Assembly: GCF_022539505.1 (NCBI RefSeq)
Contig: NC_061512.1
Coordinates: 253,720,510 to 253,784,509, forward strand
Reading direction: 5' to 3'
DNA length: 64,000 bases
Origin: Lolium rigidum
Lineage: Eukaryota; Streptophyta; Magnoliopsida; Poales; Poaceae
Shown here: positions 48,181-60,148 of the stretch, piece by piece
Layout of the letters: each line of letters opens with the position of its first letter
How positions within the stretch are numbered: the first letter of the stretch is position 1
Made by a program: the position numbers and the translations under genes
The notes under the pieces: model-generated
The model's input: the letters and a program-made list of their open reading frames with translations, nothing else
Database searches by the model: none
Told to the model about the DNA's origin: nothing

Positions 48181-48254
48181 CTAAGCTTGGGGATGCACCG
48201 GTGGTTCACCCCTGCATATATCAAGAAGACTCAAGCGTCTAAGCTTGGGGATGC
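48181..48254 (+). repeat. Two internal copies of the purine-tract motif AAGCTTGGGGATGC
   Basis: Copies at 48183-48196 and 48241-48254 match the tract that precedes the 3' LTR (49987-50000). D1 has the same arrangement at about 26982-27060. Confidence 0.8.
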
Positions 48255-49140
48255 CCAAGGCATCCCCTTCTTCATCGACAACATTATCAGGTTCCTCCAC
48301 TGAAACTATATTTTTATTCCATCACATCTTATGTGCTTTTTCTTGGAGCGTCTGTTTGTTTGCTTTTGTTTTTGTTTGTGTTTGAATAAATTGGATTACA
48401 TCATGCTTGTGTGGGAGAGAGACACGCTCCGCTGGTTCATATGAACACATGTGTTCTTAGCTCATAATATTCATGGCGAAGTTTCCTCTTCGTTAAATTG
48501 TTATATGGTTGGAATTGGAAAATGATACATGTAGTAATTGCTATAATGTTTTGGGTAATGTGATACTTGGCAATTGTTGTGCTCATGTTTAAGCTCTTGC
48601 ATCATATACTTTGCACCCATTAGTGAAGAAATACATAGAGCATGCTAAAATTTGGTTTGCATAATTGGTCTCTCTAAGGTCTAGATAATTTCTAGTAAGG
48701 TGTTTGAACAACAAGGAAGACGATGTATAGTCTTATAATACTTGTAATATGTCTTTTATGTGAGTTTCTGTTGTACTAGTTCATCCTTGTGTTTGCCTCA
48801 AACAACCTTGCTAGCCTAAACCTTGTATCGAGAGGGAATACTTCTCATGCATCCAAATACTTGAGCCAACACTATGCCATTTGTGTCCACCATACCTACC
48901 TACTACATGGTATTTCTCCGCCATTCCAAAGTAAATTGCTTGAGTGCTACCTTTAAACAATTCAAAATTTATTACCTCTTATTTGTGTCAATGTTTTATA
49001 GCTCATGAGGAAGTATGTGGTGTTTATCTTTCAATCTTGTTGGGCAACTTTCACCAATGGACTAGTGGCTTCATCCGCTTATCCAATAATTTTGCAAAAA
49101 GAGCTGGCAATGGGATTCCCGGTCCCAAATTAACAAACTA

Positions 49141-49400
49141 AAAATAGACACTCCTCCATGGTATGTGATTGTTGGACGGCACCCGAAGGATTCGGTTAGC
49201 CATGGCTTGTGTAAGCAAAGGTTGGGAGGAGTGTCATCATAATAAAACTAAAATAAAAAGGTACCCCTTCATGGTATGAGATTGTTGGCAGGCACCCGAG
49301 GATTCGGTTAGCCATGGTTTGTGAAAGAAAGGTTGGAAGGAGTGCCATCCAAAAATAAAATAAAATGGGAGCCGCTCTTTGAAGGTTTGTCACGGCAAGG
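49141..49400 (+). repeat. Tandem pair of about 120-bp units in D2 internal region
   Basis: Two units, each with a CATGGTATG...GATTGTTGG start and GATTCGGTTAGCCATGG in the middle. Confidence 0.75.
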
Positions 49401-50000
49401 GGGTTAGAGTACCGCTACCATTCGTTGACAACAACAAACACCTCTCAAAACTTTACTTTTATGCTCTCTTTATGTTTTCAAAATCAAAGCTCTAGCACAA
49501 ATATAGCAATCGATGCTTTTCCTCTATGAGGACCATTCTTTTACTTTTATTGTTGAGTCGAGTTCACCTATTTCTCTCCACCTCAAGAAGCAAACACTTG
49601 TGTGAGCTGTGCATTGATTCTTACATATTTGCATATTGCACTTGTTATATTGCTTTGCATTGACAATATCCATGAGATATACATGTTACAAGTTGAAAGC
49701 AACCGCTGAAACTTAATCTTCTTTTGTGTTGCTTCAATACCTTTACTTTGAATTATTGCTTTATGAGTTAACTCTTATGCAAGACTTATTGATGCTTGTC
49801 TTGAAGTGCTATTCATGAAAAGTCTTTGCTTTATGATTCAGTTGTTTACCCATGTCATATACATTGTTTTGATCGCTGCATTCACTACATATGCTTGTAC
49901 AAATAGTATGATCAAGTTTATGATGGCATGTCACTCCGAGAAATTATCTTTGTTATCGTTTTACATGCTCGGGACGAGCGAGAACTAAGCTTGGGGATGC

Positions 50001-51711
50001 TGATACGTCTCCAACGTATCGATAATTTCTTGTGTTCCATGCCACATTATTGATGTTATCTACATGTTTTATGCACACTTTATGTCATATTCGTGCATTT
50101 TACGGAACTAACCTATTAACAAGATGCCGAAGTGCCGGTTCCGTTTTCTGCTGTTTTTGGTTTCAGAAATCCTAGTAACGAAATATTCTCGGAATCGGAC
50201 GAAATCAACGCCAAAGTTCCTATTTTCATCGGAAGCATCCAGAACACCGGGAAGGACCGAGAGGGGGGCCACGGGGCCACCAAACCCTAGGCTGGCGCGG
50301 CCGAGAGGGGCGCGCCGCCCTATGGTGTGGCCCCCCTGTCAGCCCCTCTGCGCCGCCTCTTCGCCTATATAAAGCCCCTGGATCGAGAAAACCCGATACC
50401 AATTGACGAAACCCACGAAACCTGCCCGGAGCCGCCGCCATCGCGAAGCCAAGATCCGGGGGACGGGATCTGCTGTTCGGCACCCTGTCGGAGACGGGGA
50501 GAGTGCCCCGGAAGGCTTCTCCATCGACACCGCTGCCATCTCCACCGCCATCTTCATCACCGCTGCTGCTCCCATGAGGAGGGAGTAGTTCTCCATCGAG
50601 GCTCGGGCTGCACCGGTAGCTATGTGGTTCATCTCTCTCCTATGTAGTTCAATACAATAATCTCATGAGCTGCCTTACATGATTGAGATTCATATGATGA
50701 TGCTTGTAATCTAGATGTCATTATGCTAGTCAATTGGGTTTTACTTATGTGATCTCACGGAGACTCCTCGTCCCACGTGTGTAAAGGTGACGAGTGTGTG
50801 CACCGTGTGGGTCTCTTAGGCTAGATTTCACGAGAATACTTACTCATTGAATGGCATAGTGAGGTGCTTATTTATATCTCTTTAAGATTGCAGCATGTTG
50901 TATCACAATTTATCCATGTGCTACTCTAGTGATTTGTTATTAAAGTAGTTTATCCCTCTCTGCATGTGTGCAAAGGTGACGGTGCGTGCACCGTGTTAGT
51001 ACTTGGTTTATGCTATGATCATGATCTCTTGTAGATTATGAAGTTAACTATTGCTATGATAATATTGATGTGATCTATTCCTCCTACATATGCATGAAGG
51101 TGACGAGTGTGCATGCTATGCTAGTACTTGGTTTAGTAGCGTTGATCTATCTTACACTAAAGGTTACTTAAACATGAGCATTATTGTGGAGCTTGTTAAC
51201 TCCGGCATTGAGGGTTCGTGTAATCCTACGCAATGTGTTCATCATCCAACAAAAGTGTAGAGTATGCATTTATCTATTACATTATGTGATCAATGTTGAG
51301 AGTGTCCACTAGTGAAAGTGTAATCCCTAGGCCTTGTTCCTAAATACTGCTGAGTTACTACTTTGCTTGTTTCTTGTTTCTCTGCGTTACTATCTGTCGT
51401 AATACCACCACCATCAACTACACGCCAAGCACTTTTACGGCACCGTTGACTCTTGCTCATACTTATTTATACCACCCGTATTTCACTATCTCTTCGCCGA
51501 ACTAGTGCACCTATTAGGTGTGTTGGGGACACAAGAGACTTCTTGCTTTGTGGTTGCGGGGTTGCATGAGAGGGATATCTTTGACCTCTTCCTCCACTGA
51601 GTTCGATAAACCTTGGGTATCCACTTAAGGGAAACTTGCTGCTGTTCTACAAACCTCTGCTCTTGGAGGCCCAACACTGTCTACAGGAAAGGAGGGGGAA
51701 CGTAGACATCA
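50001..51711 (+). mobile_element. Complete 3' LTR of D2 (1711 bp)
   Basis: From TGATACGTCTCC to GTAGACATCA. It has a TATATAAAG box at about 50365-50375. It aligns end to end with the D1 5' LTR. Confidence 0.93.
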
Positions 51712-52170
51712 GAGGCCACGATGGAGGATCTACAGTGCAACTCGAAGGCCCAGGAGTCAACAAGTACTTCAAGAAACAGGACCTATCAGAGGAGTCAGAT
51801 ACCACATCCAACAAGGAGAAACCTAGATTAGCAATAGAAAGGAACTAGCTTCCTAAACTTAGCTCCTATTTAGCTAGAATCTATTCATAGCCTCTGTAGC
51901 TAGCTAAATACTCTACAAATAGAGTTCGTGTTAGGATTAGACTACGAGTCGTTCTCCTGGAGTTTATTTGCAGTTTTACCTCATTGTAAAGTAGGAGGTT
52001 GTGCTGATCTTCTGTAACAGAGTATGTATGTAATTCTATAGACATGCCTTGGACCCGCATATGTTTCTGTTGTACCACTCTGAGCGATATAATACTAGTG
52101 GAACGGTGTTTCATTGGTGTTATATCAGACTTGCATACTACACCATGCAGTGGTATGTCGGGTCACCACA
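51712..52170. mobile_element. Displaced left end of long element B (inverted)
   Basis: The reverse complement begins TGTGGTGACCC at 52170 and runs to GGCCTC at 51712, where B continues at 30303. The target duplication AAAAG at 52171-52175 is the reverse complement of CTTTT at 36385-36389. Confidence 0.85.
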
Positions 52171-52255
52171 AAAAGTAACTCGAATTTAAACCTAAATAAA
52201 ACTTAAATTTCATCATAATCTAATAGCCGTCGGTTGGGACGCGCAACGGGCCTGC

Positions 52256-52861
52256 CTATCGACGTTCTTCGCCTTTGCCGCCTGTGTCCGTGCCCGTTTT
52301 TTCACGCATCTGGCGGTGGAGCATGGCGGCCGGCGTCGCAGGAGCTTGCCGCCGGTGTTGTCCCCGTGCTTCTAGCATTTGCCGAGAAGCCTCGATCTCG
52401 ACGCACCTCGCCTGCTCGCGGTCGAACGCCTCATAATGGCGATGAGCTTTGAGCTCGCACAGCTTCTGTCGCTTCGCCTCCATGAGGAGGCATCCCGCCT
52501 CCTCTGTGGCCGCTTGCTGGCACGAGATCTCGAGGGCGTGCTTGAGGTTAGCGTCGTTGACGAACTCCCGCCGCTCCTCCTTCAACCTCTGAAAACGTTG
52601 CACGTTCAACGACGCCAGGATCACCGCCTGCTCCGGGTCGGCGGGGGCATGTGGCTGCTCGCCCCACTGCGCCGCCACCTCCGCCGCCTCAGCTTCCGCG
52701 TCTGCGACGTAGGCCTCATGCCACGTCGCGAACCGTTGGTCCTCATCGACGTCGGAGTTGTACTCCGCGTCGGGCTGCGGCTCTGGCTCCGGTGGTGGTG
52801 GAGGTAGCGTGCGGCCGTTGAGGCCAAGCATGGAGTACGTCGTCTTCAGACGGCGCGGCAT
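52256..52861 (-). CDS. Harbinger-associated hypothetical protein (201 aa)
   Basis: An intact 201-codon frame starting with ATG at 52861. A TATA box (ACTATATAG, minus strand, about 52940-52950) stands some 80 bases upstream, so the unit looks complete. The protein opens MPRRLKTTYSMLGLNGR, has a PPPPPEPEPQP stretch, then an acidic region (DVDEDQRFATWHEAYVAD) and a long charged helix-forming part with many Glu, Gln and Arg, probably coiled coil. Frames with this layout sit next to transposases in grass transposons, but I cannot assign a domain or a function. It is downstream of the transposase remnant on the same strand. Confidence 0.5.
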   Translation of the reverse strand: MPRRLKTTYSMLGLNGRTLPPPPPEPEPQPDAEYNSDVDEDQRFATWHEAYVADAEAEAAEVAAQWGEQPHAPADPEQAVILASLNVQRFQRLKEERREFVNDANLKHALEISCQQAATEEAGCLLMEAKRQKLCELKAHRHYEAFDREQARCVEIEASRQMLEARGQHRRQAPATPAAMLHRQMREKTGTDTGGKGEERR

Positions 52862-52937
52862 TTTGAGGTGGAGAGGAGAGAATGGAGCGGCGACGGTGGT
52901 GGAGATGAGAGGATAGCACCGCGGTGGTGGACGGCGT

Positions 52938-52950
52938 ACGTACTATATAG
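52938..52950 (-). promoter_or_regulatory. TATA box of the 201-codon frame
   Basis: ACTATATAGTACG on the minus strand, some 80 bases upstream of the ATG at 52861. Confidence 0.5.
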
Positions 52951-53729
52951 TGGTGGAAAATACCCGCATTTACGGCGGCGTAGGCGACTGGACGCTGCGT
53001 GGTCAGTCGCTGCCCTCGTGGCCGCCTCGTTTTCCGCGCGGGAGACCATTAAACGCCGACGACCAACCTTCCCGCGCCGCGACCGATGTGAACCGTCACG
53101 TCCTCTCGCTGACAAGGTACCCCACCCACGAAAACCGTCGTTCCGCGAGGTGCTGGCGCGCCCGATTCGTGCCCTTGGCTAAGAGGCCGGCACGGGGTTG
53201 CCAGCGATTCTATTGGGCTCGAAAACTAGCCGGCGTCGTTTGGGGCGCACCGGTGCGAGCCCCAAAACCACGCCGGCCTCCAAAACACTATCGGGACCGC
53301 CAGTGCAGATGCGTTAAACCGTAAATGTCAAATTGGGGTTTTGCCGTGATTATTCGTTTGTGCCGGAAAAGTTTCCGCGGCCCGATGTATTTTATCTGGT
53401 GAGTCTGATTTTGGTTTTTTCTATTAAAAGAGTGCAATATTTGAAACGAATTGCCCATGGAAAACAGCGAAAATAGATGTTCTAAGTAATTTATTATTCA
53501 TCGTTTGAGCCGAGCCAATGCTTATTAATGGTCAATCAATATAAGCGCAATTGAAATTCCTGGGGAGTTATACATTTGTGTATTGATAAGACCGTTCACC
53601 ATTTCTTGAAGCTCGATCTCCCCCCAGATGAACCATATAGCCAAGAGAAACCATGAACCAGAATAGAAGAGCTTGCCCCACCCATGAGTAAATATTTCAT
53701 TGTAGCCTCATTAGACCGTAGATCTCTCT

Positions 53730-54000
53730 TGGTATATCCAGACAATAGGTAGGAACATAAACTGAAATCCTCCTATGTTCCTGCATAGGGTTTGGCTCAA
53801 CCAACTCACCCTCAAAGTCCTATTCGCGTTCATTGCGGGCACCATAACGCTCCGTCTCGATGATCATGTTGTGCATGATCACACAACAGGTCATCACCTC
53901 ATCCATGGTCTAAAGAGACCATGTTCTAGCTGGGTGACGAACAATAGCCCACCGAGTTTGGAGCATATAATGACCCTCAGTGAGGTGGAAGTAGTGTTTG
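53730..54000 (-). pseudogene. PIF/Harbinger transposase C-terminal remnant
   Basis: One minus-strand frame reads LQTRWAIVRHPARTWSL, stop, then VMTCCVIMHNMIIETE and FEGELVEP. This is the conserved end of the plant PIF/Harbinger transposase (DDE_Tnp_4 / plant transposon protein), just after the last catalytic Glu region. The usual VERAFG before LQ is replaced by an unrelated sequence (LTEGHYM). Two in-frame stops (at about 53938 and 53833) show it is dead. A transposase of this type cuts at TTA/TAA targets. Confidence 0.8.
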
Positions 54001-54818
54001 TAGAGACGGGCATGCTCACCAACTCCGTTGCGTTGAACGTTGCACGGGCGGCCCTTCGTCGAGTCCCGGTACAACGACATCTAGTTCCCGTGGAGGATGG
54101 AGGCAGGCAACAACCATGAGCTTTGACGTCTCGTAGGACACCTCGTCGGAAGAGGTGTCAATGCATTTCCTGCGGAGCCTCTCGAGCGACTACCTGATAT
54201 CCATCTGTGGGACACCAATAATGGATCAATAGCAAGTCAAGTTGGGAAAAAAAATGACCGAAAATGGCTTCTAAAAAGTTCGTAGGGATCGTACCATGCC
54301 AATTTATCAAACAGGTACTCGGCGTTGAGGCCGGAAGGTGCTCCCTGCAGATGCGCGGCTAACAAGGACGCGGGCGACATGGGCAGGTCCTCTCCACGTC
54401 CCTTGCTCCGAGCCTGGACCGAGGAGGAGGCGTGGCACGAAGAGACCTAGCCGAATACGGCGGTGGTGTGGCGGCGGTGGGGTGTCGGCATCGCCCTAGG
54501 ACTGCAAAGAAAGCCGGTGACTGTGGTGAGAAACCTTGTTGTGAGAGTGGAACGCACCACCGTTTCCCACGCGCCTATGCGGCACTTCGTCTATCGAGGA
54601 AACATCCCGCTGTGTTTGCCATGGCAACACCGCTCAGGGAGGACGATTTAGCGGGAGAGGGTTTCTCCATCACGGATCAAATAGGTGACTTTGTTGAGGG
54701 AACCTATCGACCCAACGCAGACATGGGCCGGAAGATTGTCCGTGCAGCCAAATAAACAAACCAAATCACACTTTAAAAAGGTGTCTGATTTAGGCCATAG
54801 TCAGTCGAGGTGTCCTTA
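54001..54818. other. Harbinger 1 remainder, no clear gene
   Basis: Open frames such as 54432-54755 (plus) show no domain. The DNA probably belongs to the decayed transposon. Confidence 0.3.
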
Positions 54819-56078
54819 GAGCATCCCAATGGTGCACCCAAAGGCCCACTAAACGACCTTTCGGGAATCTGGGGCAAAAATGTCTCCCACCAGCACCCCC
54901 AAACGCTACCGGCACAAACTGCGGCCCGACAGATGGACCAACACCCCCGTGTCGGCCTTCGACCGTAGGGGCCCAACAGGGGGCACCGGAAACACGCGAC
55001 ACACAGAAAAAGTCGGGTGTAGGGCCATCCTGACTGCAGGACAACTGTGGTGACCCTGCATACCACTGCATGTTGTAGTATGCCAGTCGTTGATATAACA
55101 TTCACGAAGTACCAATCCGCAAATATTACATCCCTCAGAGTAGTACAACGAAACATAGCGGGTCCATAACTCATTCATTTATTATTACAAGCATAATGTA
55201 CATATCATCTTGGAGCTCCTCTTGGGTCCTAAGAGGGATACTCCTGGGTTCGAGGCGAACCCAACTCAACTTACAATATAGAAGTCTTACTAAGTTATAC
55301 ATTTATTTCCTCGAGCAGTTAAGTACTAAGAGTTTGTACTGCTCGGATACTAATACTACTTGGTAGGTCTACACGTGCTCTCCTCCGGAACCCTCCCCGG
55401 TTCCGTAGACTATGAGGTAGTCTACACCTTCGACACCTCCAGAGAGGTCTGGTCCTTCATAGCCGATGATGTCGGCTCCTTCAGGGTTGTCGTTGTCCTC
55501 CTCCGGATGGTTCGGACAATCTAGCGAGGGGATTTAAGAGTGGTATGAGTACGAGCGTACTCAACAAGTTCATTATAGAAAAGAGGTGTTTAATGCACTA
55601 GCTACGATATTAGACCAGATAGTCCAATACCAATGCAGGTTTTGATAAACATTTCTTCAAGAGGTTGCTTTTATTCCAAAGAACTATGTCCGCCAACCTT
55701 CACCGGTTTACTAGAACTTCATGGAGTTCCTTTCCGGCAGCGTTCGCAGTTCCAAATCCCGGAACAGGGAGTGACAGGTCACGATTCATTACACTCTGCA
55801 TAGGTGTGTTGCTTTACCCATAAGAGATCTTAACCTTGGTGCCAACCGGGCAGCTCTCCCGTCCACACTTCCTTCGGTGTGAGGCCCGGTATAAGGTCCT
55901 AGTCAATCATATTCCTCCGCTACCTCATACACCCACTCCTTTGTCGCAAACTCCGACCCTGGGTCCTCGCCGGTATACTTATACCAATTAAGGATGGCCC
56001 CCGACCACGACAACAGTTCTGGGCTTTCTACCATGAACTCCTTCGCCGGGAGATGCAGCCCATCATAGACCGCAATAA

Positions 56079-56212
56079 CCGTGGGGACTTTAGGCTTCCC
56101 CAGCCCACCGCTTGCTCCTCGGGCTACAAGTGTCTACGGACAATGCCGTGGGGACTTTAGGCTTCCCCAGCCCACCGCTTGCACCCTTGGAATACAAGTG
56201 TCTACGGTAAAG
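56079..56212. repeat. Tandem hairpin pair in copy C (period 67)
   Basis: Units at 56079 and 56146 carry CCGTGGGGACTTTAGGCTTC, with a GGGGA/TCCCC stem. They sit where A and B have their 75-bp pair. Confidence 0.8.
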
Positions 56213-57048
56213 CGCGTCCGTTGATGTACAAGATGTGGAAATACGATTGACTACTCCGTCCCACTCCAGATCTTATGGTTAACACGGGTATTACGGCACA
56301 AGAATCACTGGACGACATTTGTTGTTTAATCCTAGATGGATATAAACCCTTGCAATGGAACCTCCACCATATAAACGCAATCCATGGTTCCATTGCCCAC
56401 CACTTAGTCATATTCATAGTTATGAAAATAGTGGTTTGGCTTTTTATGCAATAGTGATAAACATAGTACTTTGCAAGTAATTTGGTAAAAATACTCAAAT
56501 GACACGAGCAAGTGATGAACTTGCCTGAACACTGCAAAGTGTTGCAGTTGGATGGTGTGGACTGACCCTTGTCTTCTGTTGCTGAAAAAAGCATCATTGT
56601 CCGATAAGGGCAATGGTTAAAGAAGCAATTATGCATGATTCCAGTTTTAGGGTTTGTTCCCCCCTTCCGATGTCTTATCATTTCATGTGAGAGGTTGATA
56701 CTAAGAATGATTCAGGGATACTCTGTTTAGGGTAAAATACAACCTTGAAATGTTGTCAAGGTGTTTTTAAAGTCCAAAAGAATTTATGGACTTATTTTTA
56801 TTATTGAAAATATAGGGTGTGATTTAAATGATTATTTAAATCATCAAATTTGAACTTATTCTTGTTTATCTTCAAAAATTATATTTCATATTTTATTATG
56901 ATAGATATTTTTATTCTGAGTGGTTTTCATATTTTTAATTATTTTTTTAGAGCTATTAAACATTTACTATGGATTTTCAAAGTTTCAGTATTTTATGGAA
57001 TTGTGAAATGTCCCAATTGCCCCTGGGCCCACATGTCGATGTGGCCCG

Positions 57049-59765
57049 GTGGTTAACCCTAACCCGAGCCACACTTGGGCTCGGTCGGACCACTACCGCC
57101 CCCTTCCCTTCTCTTCCTCGCGAACCCTAACCTCCACGTTCTCGCGACTCCCGCGTCGCCGCCGACTTCGCCGAACTGTTCCGGCCAACTCCGGCCGTCG
57201 CCGCCGGCGAGATGGAGCGCATCCGAACCGCCGTTCGACGACGCTTCAGATCCTCCGCTTCGATTTGAGTTTCGCCGCCTCCTCGACTCGTCCTCTCCGC
57301 CTCTGGTCGCCTGGCGTGGAGTGCCGTGGCGATCTCGTCGCCGCCGACGCTCCAGATGCCGTGGCGTCACCGTGCCTTGCCGTGGTGGTGTCGGGCACTG
57401 CGGTGCCGCCGTGGCCTGGCCTGGCCTGGCGCTGCCGCACCCTCGGCGTGTGCCGCCGTGGCCGCCATGGCCGCACTCATCGCCTCACGCCACCTGTAAG
57501 TGCTGCGTCGCCTCCTTCTCTCCCTCTCTGCTCTACTCCCTTCTCTAATCCTCCTCTGCGTCTTGCTCGGTCACTGGCCTGCATCTCCATGTAGAGATGC
57601 TTGCCGTGCCGATGCGCTGCTGCTGCGCCTTGCTAGCTTGCGCATGTGCTGCTGTGCTTGTGTTGCTATGCTGCTGTGCTGCTGCTGTGTATCTGCTGGC
57701 CTTGCTACTGCCATGGTTACTACTGCTGTGCTGCCCTGCCATGCTATACACGATTATGTGCAAGTTTCCTAGGCTATGTGGTTGCTTATGCTTGAATTTC
57801 TTGCCTAATTCTCTCCCTGTGACTTTGTCTTTGATGCTACTACTGCTAGATCATCAAGTGTATTCATTTATTTGCCCTGGCTTTGATTACTGTGTGTATT
57901 CCTTGCAATTTTTGCAAGTGCCAGTGCTCTGATGTGCTATATCTTGTGCTTAATTTCATGAGCATGCTCAATTGAGCATTGTTGTTGGCTTATCAGCACT
58001 ATACAGTGATGAATGTTGTATGCAATCCTTGTGTACTTGTTCCAGTGGTTCATCATGCCTTTGATGTGCTTCTGGATACAATTCTAAAGTCATTAATTCA
58101 GTATCTGTTTATTCAGTTATGGCTTGGGTGTAATTCTTCAGTAGCTGACTATTTGCTGATGCTATGCTTGGTTATAGCCACCTGTAACAAGTGCTAGCAA
58201 GCTCTGGTGATCATATGATCATCAGTTGCTTGATGATTAACTGTTGAGCTTCTGCCTGTGCCTATCTGGTGCTTACCCTGTGCTGTGTGTGCATCACACA
58301 GGCTTGGCCTGTGTGTGATGGTGCTTGCTCAAGCATCAGTTGATGCTTGCAATGATCCATTGGATCCTCTGCAAGGCTCTGGTACATCAATTGCTTGTGT
58401 AATTCATTTATCTGTTTATCTTGCTTTATTAAATGGATGAATGATGTGAATCAGTGATTCGGTGATGATCATTTCAATGAATTTGTTAGGGCTAGCTGGA
58501 TGCCAACCACTGGTTGGTACCCTAGCCCACTACTGAACCCTACTGGGTGATGATGTGGTGGTTTCAAGTGTTGGTTGTGGGTTGAGGTGGCCCTGGCAGC
58601 TCTGTGATGCTGTCATGGGTAGCTCCCCCTCTCTGTGGCTTGCTGTGGCTTTGTGGATGCATCTCTGGCCATTCCTTGTTGGATTTCCAGTGAGCTTTAC
58701 TGTTGACAAATAAAAATATGCACAGGTTGCCTATCTGTCTGATGGTGTAGCTAAACTGTTAGGTGCTTGTTGAGTTTGGATGGCTAACTAGGATTAAATC
58801 CATGATGTATTTCTCTGGTTGTGTCACTGTGTTGACACAACCAGTGTTCCCTTGGTTGTTTTCCTTCTAGCCTTTGTTTTATTTGCTGGCACCAAATGGT
58901 TTTGCAACCAAGTGATGATACATCCAGGGTTTCATACCCTTTTTGCTTCTGTGACATATGCACATGCTTAATTATGAGCAAAACCATGGTTTGCTCATGT
59001 TTATCTGGTATACCTCACTCCAGCTCCTAGAAATGGTTGTTGGTGTAGAGGATTGCTTTAGTGATTGCTTGATTTGCTTGCCCTGCTCCTCCTTGCAAGC
59101 TTGTGGTGCTTGATTAAGTGATGTGGCTGTTCGAGCAGGTTGAACAACAGTGGCTATTCTTCCTGTTCTTGTGTTCTTGTGTTCTTGTGTTCTTGGTGAC
59201 TTACCCAGTGAAGTCCTGTCGATGGAATGGCTAGGGTTTACTGTGGAGGCTTTTATGTGATCTTCTTCTTCTTCTCTGGTCGACAACAAGGCCTGTAGCT
59301 TGTTGGTGACTCACTGGCTGTGTGTGTGTGTGCTGTGCTGCATCCACACACAAGGGCTTGCTGTTGGGCATGCACAATGGCTGTGTAAGCAGCTTGTGTG
59401 CTTGCTGGTTGTCACATGCCCAGTGAATGGATCAGCTCGGCTGATGCTTGGTCATATCCTCACATTTTTACATTCTTTTGCTAATCTGCCAAGTGGCTTT
59501 GCCACTTGGCATAATCTGTTTCTCTTCTTTGTGTGTATGCAGGGACTTGGAGATGATCAAGATGAATTGCAAGATCATCTTGGTCAGGGATTGCATGAAG
59601 ATTAACTTGTAGTTTAGGGTAGTTTATTTCATTGTAATTTTCTTTCTTTTTCTTTTTTCCATTTTGTCAATTCTTGTATGTGTTGTAATATTTTATATCT
59701 CAAATCTGAATATTGTAAAGACAATGTATCTTGTGTGTTTATCAATAAAGATCCCATTTTTCTCT
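57049..59765 (+). other. Transcript-like unit inside copy C
   Basis: A GC-rich block with CCTAACC-type leader and open frames (57049-57594), a CACCT|GTAAGT donor at 57497, a long T-rich intron-like stretch, a TGTATGCAG acceptor at 59541 and a short final exon that stops at 59605. ATCAATAAAG follows at about 59741. This looks like a two-exon RNA made from the element. The protein part is low complexity and is not recognised. Confidence 0.35.
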
Positions 59766-60148
59766 AATGAGCTTTACTTAATATTTGCATTGTTCATATT
59801 CTTTATTATTCATAATTTGCTTAATGAATTACCTCACATTTGAATTATATGATATTCATTTGATGTTTGAATTTAAAATTCAAATGCAACTTAGGTTTGA
59901 ATTGAATCATGCAACTTAAGTTGTAATGCAATACCTCTCCTCTCTTCTCAAAACCCTAACTTAGTTAAATGAGAAGCAAGTTTGTCGCACTCTCGAAACC
60001 CTAACCCTGTAAGGTTTCGAGAGAGAAACTTGTCCCCCTTCATTGCAGTTTTCTTTTAAAAGCGCGAAATTTCCCCAGAATTTACGATGCAGTGCACATC
60101 CCTTTCTAAAATCTACCCCCCGATCATCTCTAAACCTGGGACATTACA

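Larger units (their letters stand above)
46262..51711 (+). mobile_element. Non-autonomous LTR retrotransposon D2 (5' LTR cut by gap)
   Basis: Plus-strand order: last 381 bp of an LTR (46262-46642), primer site, internal region with a 193-codon frame, purine-rich tract AAGCTTGGGGATGC, and a complete 3' LTR (50001-51711). Near identical to D1 in inverse orientation. The visible part of the 5' LTR begins at a point about 300 bases further along the LTR than the point where the D1 3' LTR stops, so the two broken LTRs complement each other. The right flank is GAGGC (51712-51716). Confidence 0.9.
52176..54818 (-). mobile_element. PIF/Harbinger transposon 1, body
   Basis: Holds a minus-strand accessory frame and a decayed transposase end. 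One terminus is the orphan end at 36542 once the contig is reversed. The other terminus near 54770-54818 is not clear. It stops where the second Harbinger element starts. Confidence 0.6.
55046..60148. mobile_element. Long LTR-like element C (5103 bp), solo
   Basis: Starts TGTGGTGACCC and ends GGGACATTACA. Flanks are ACAAC (55041-55045) and AGAAC (60149-60153), a 5-bp duplication with one change. The left 1.9 kb and the last 100 bp match A and B. The middle (57050-59900) does not match them and looks like a plus-strand transcription unit. No transposon protein is encoded. Confidence 0.75.

Noticed and set aside
54432..54755. 107-codon plus-strand frame in Harbinger 1
   Set aside because: No domain and opposite strand to the other Harbinger frames; not supported.
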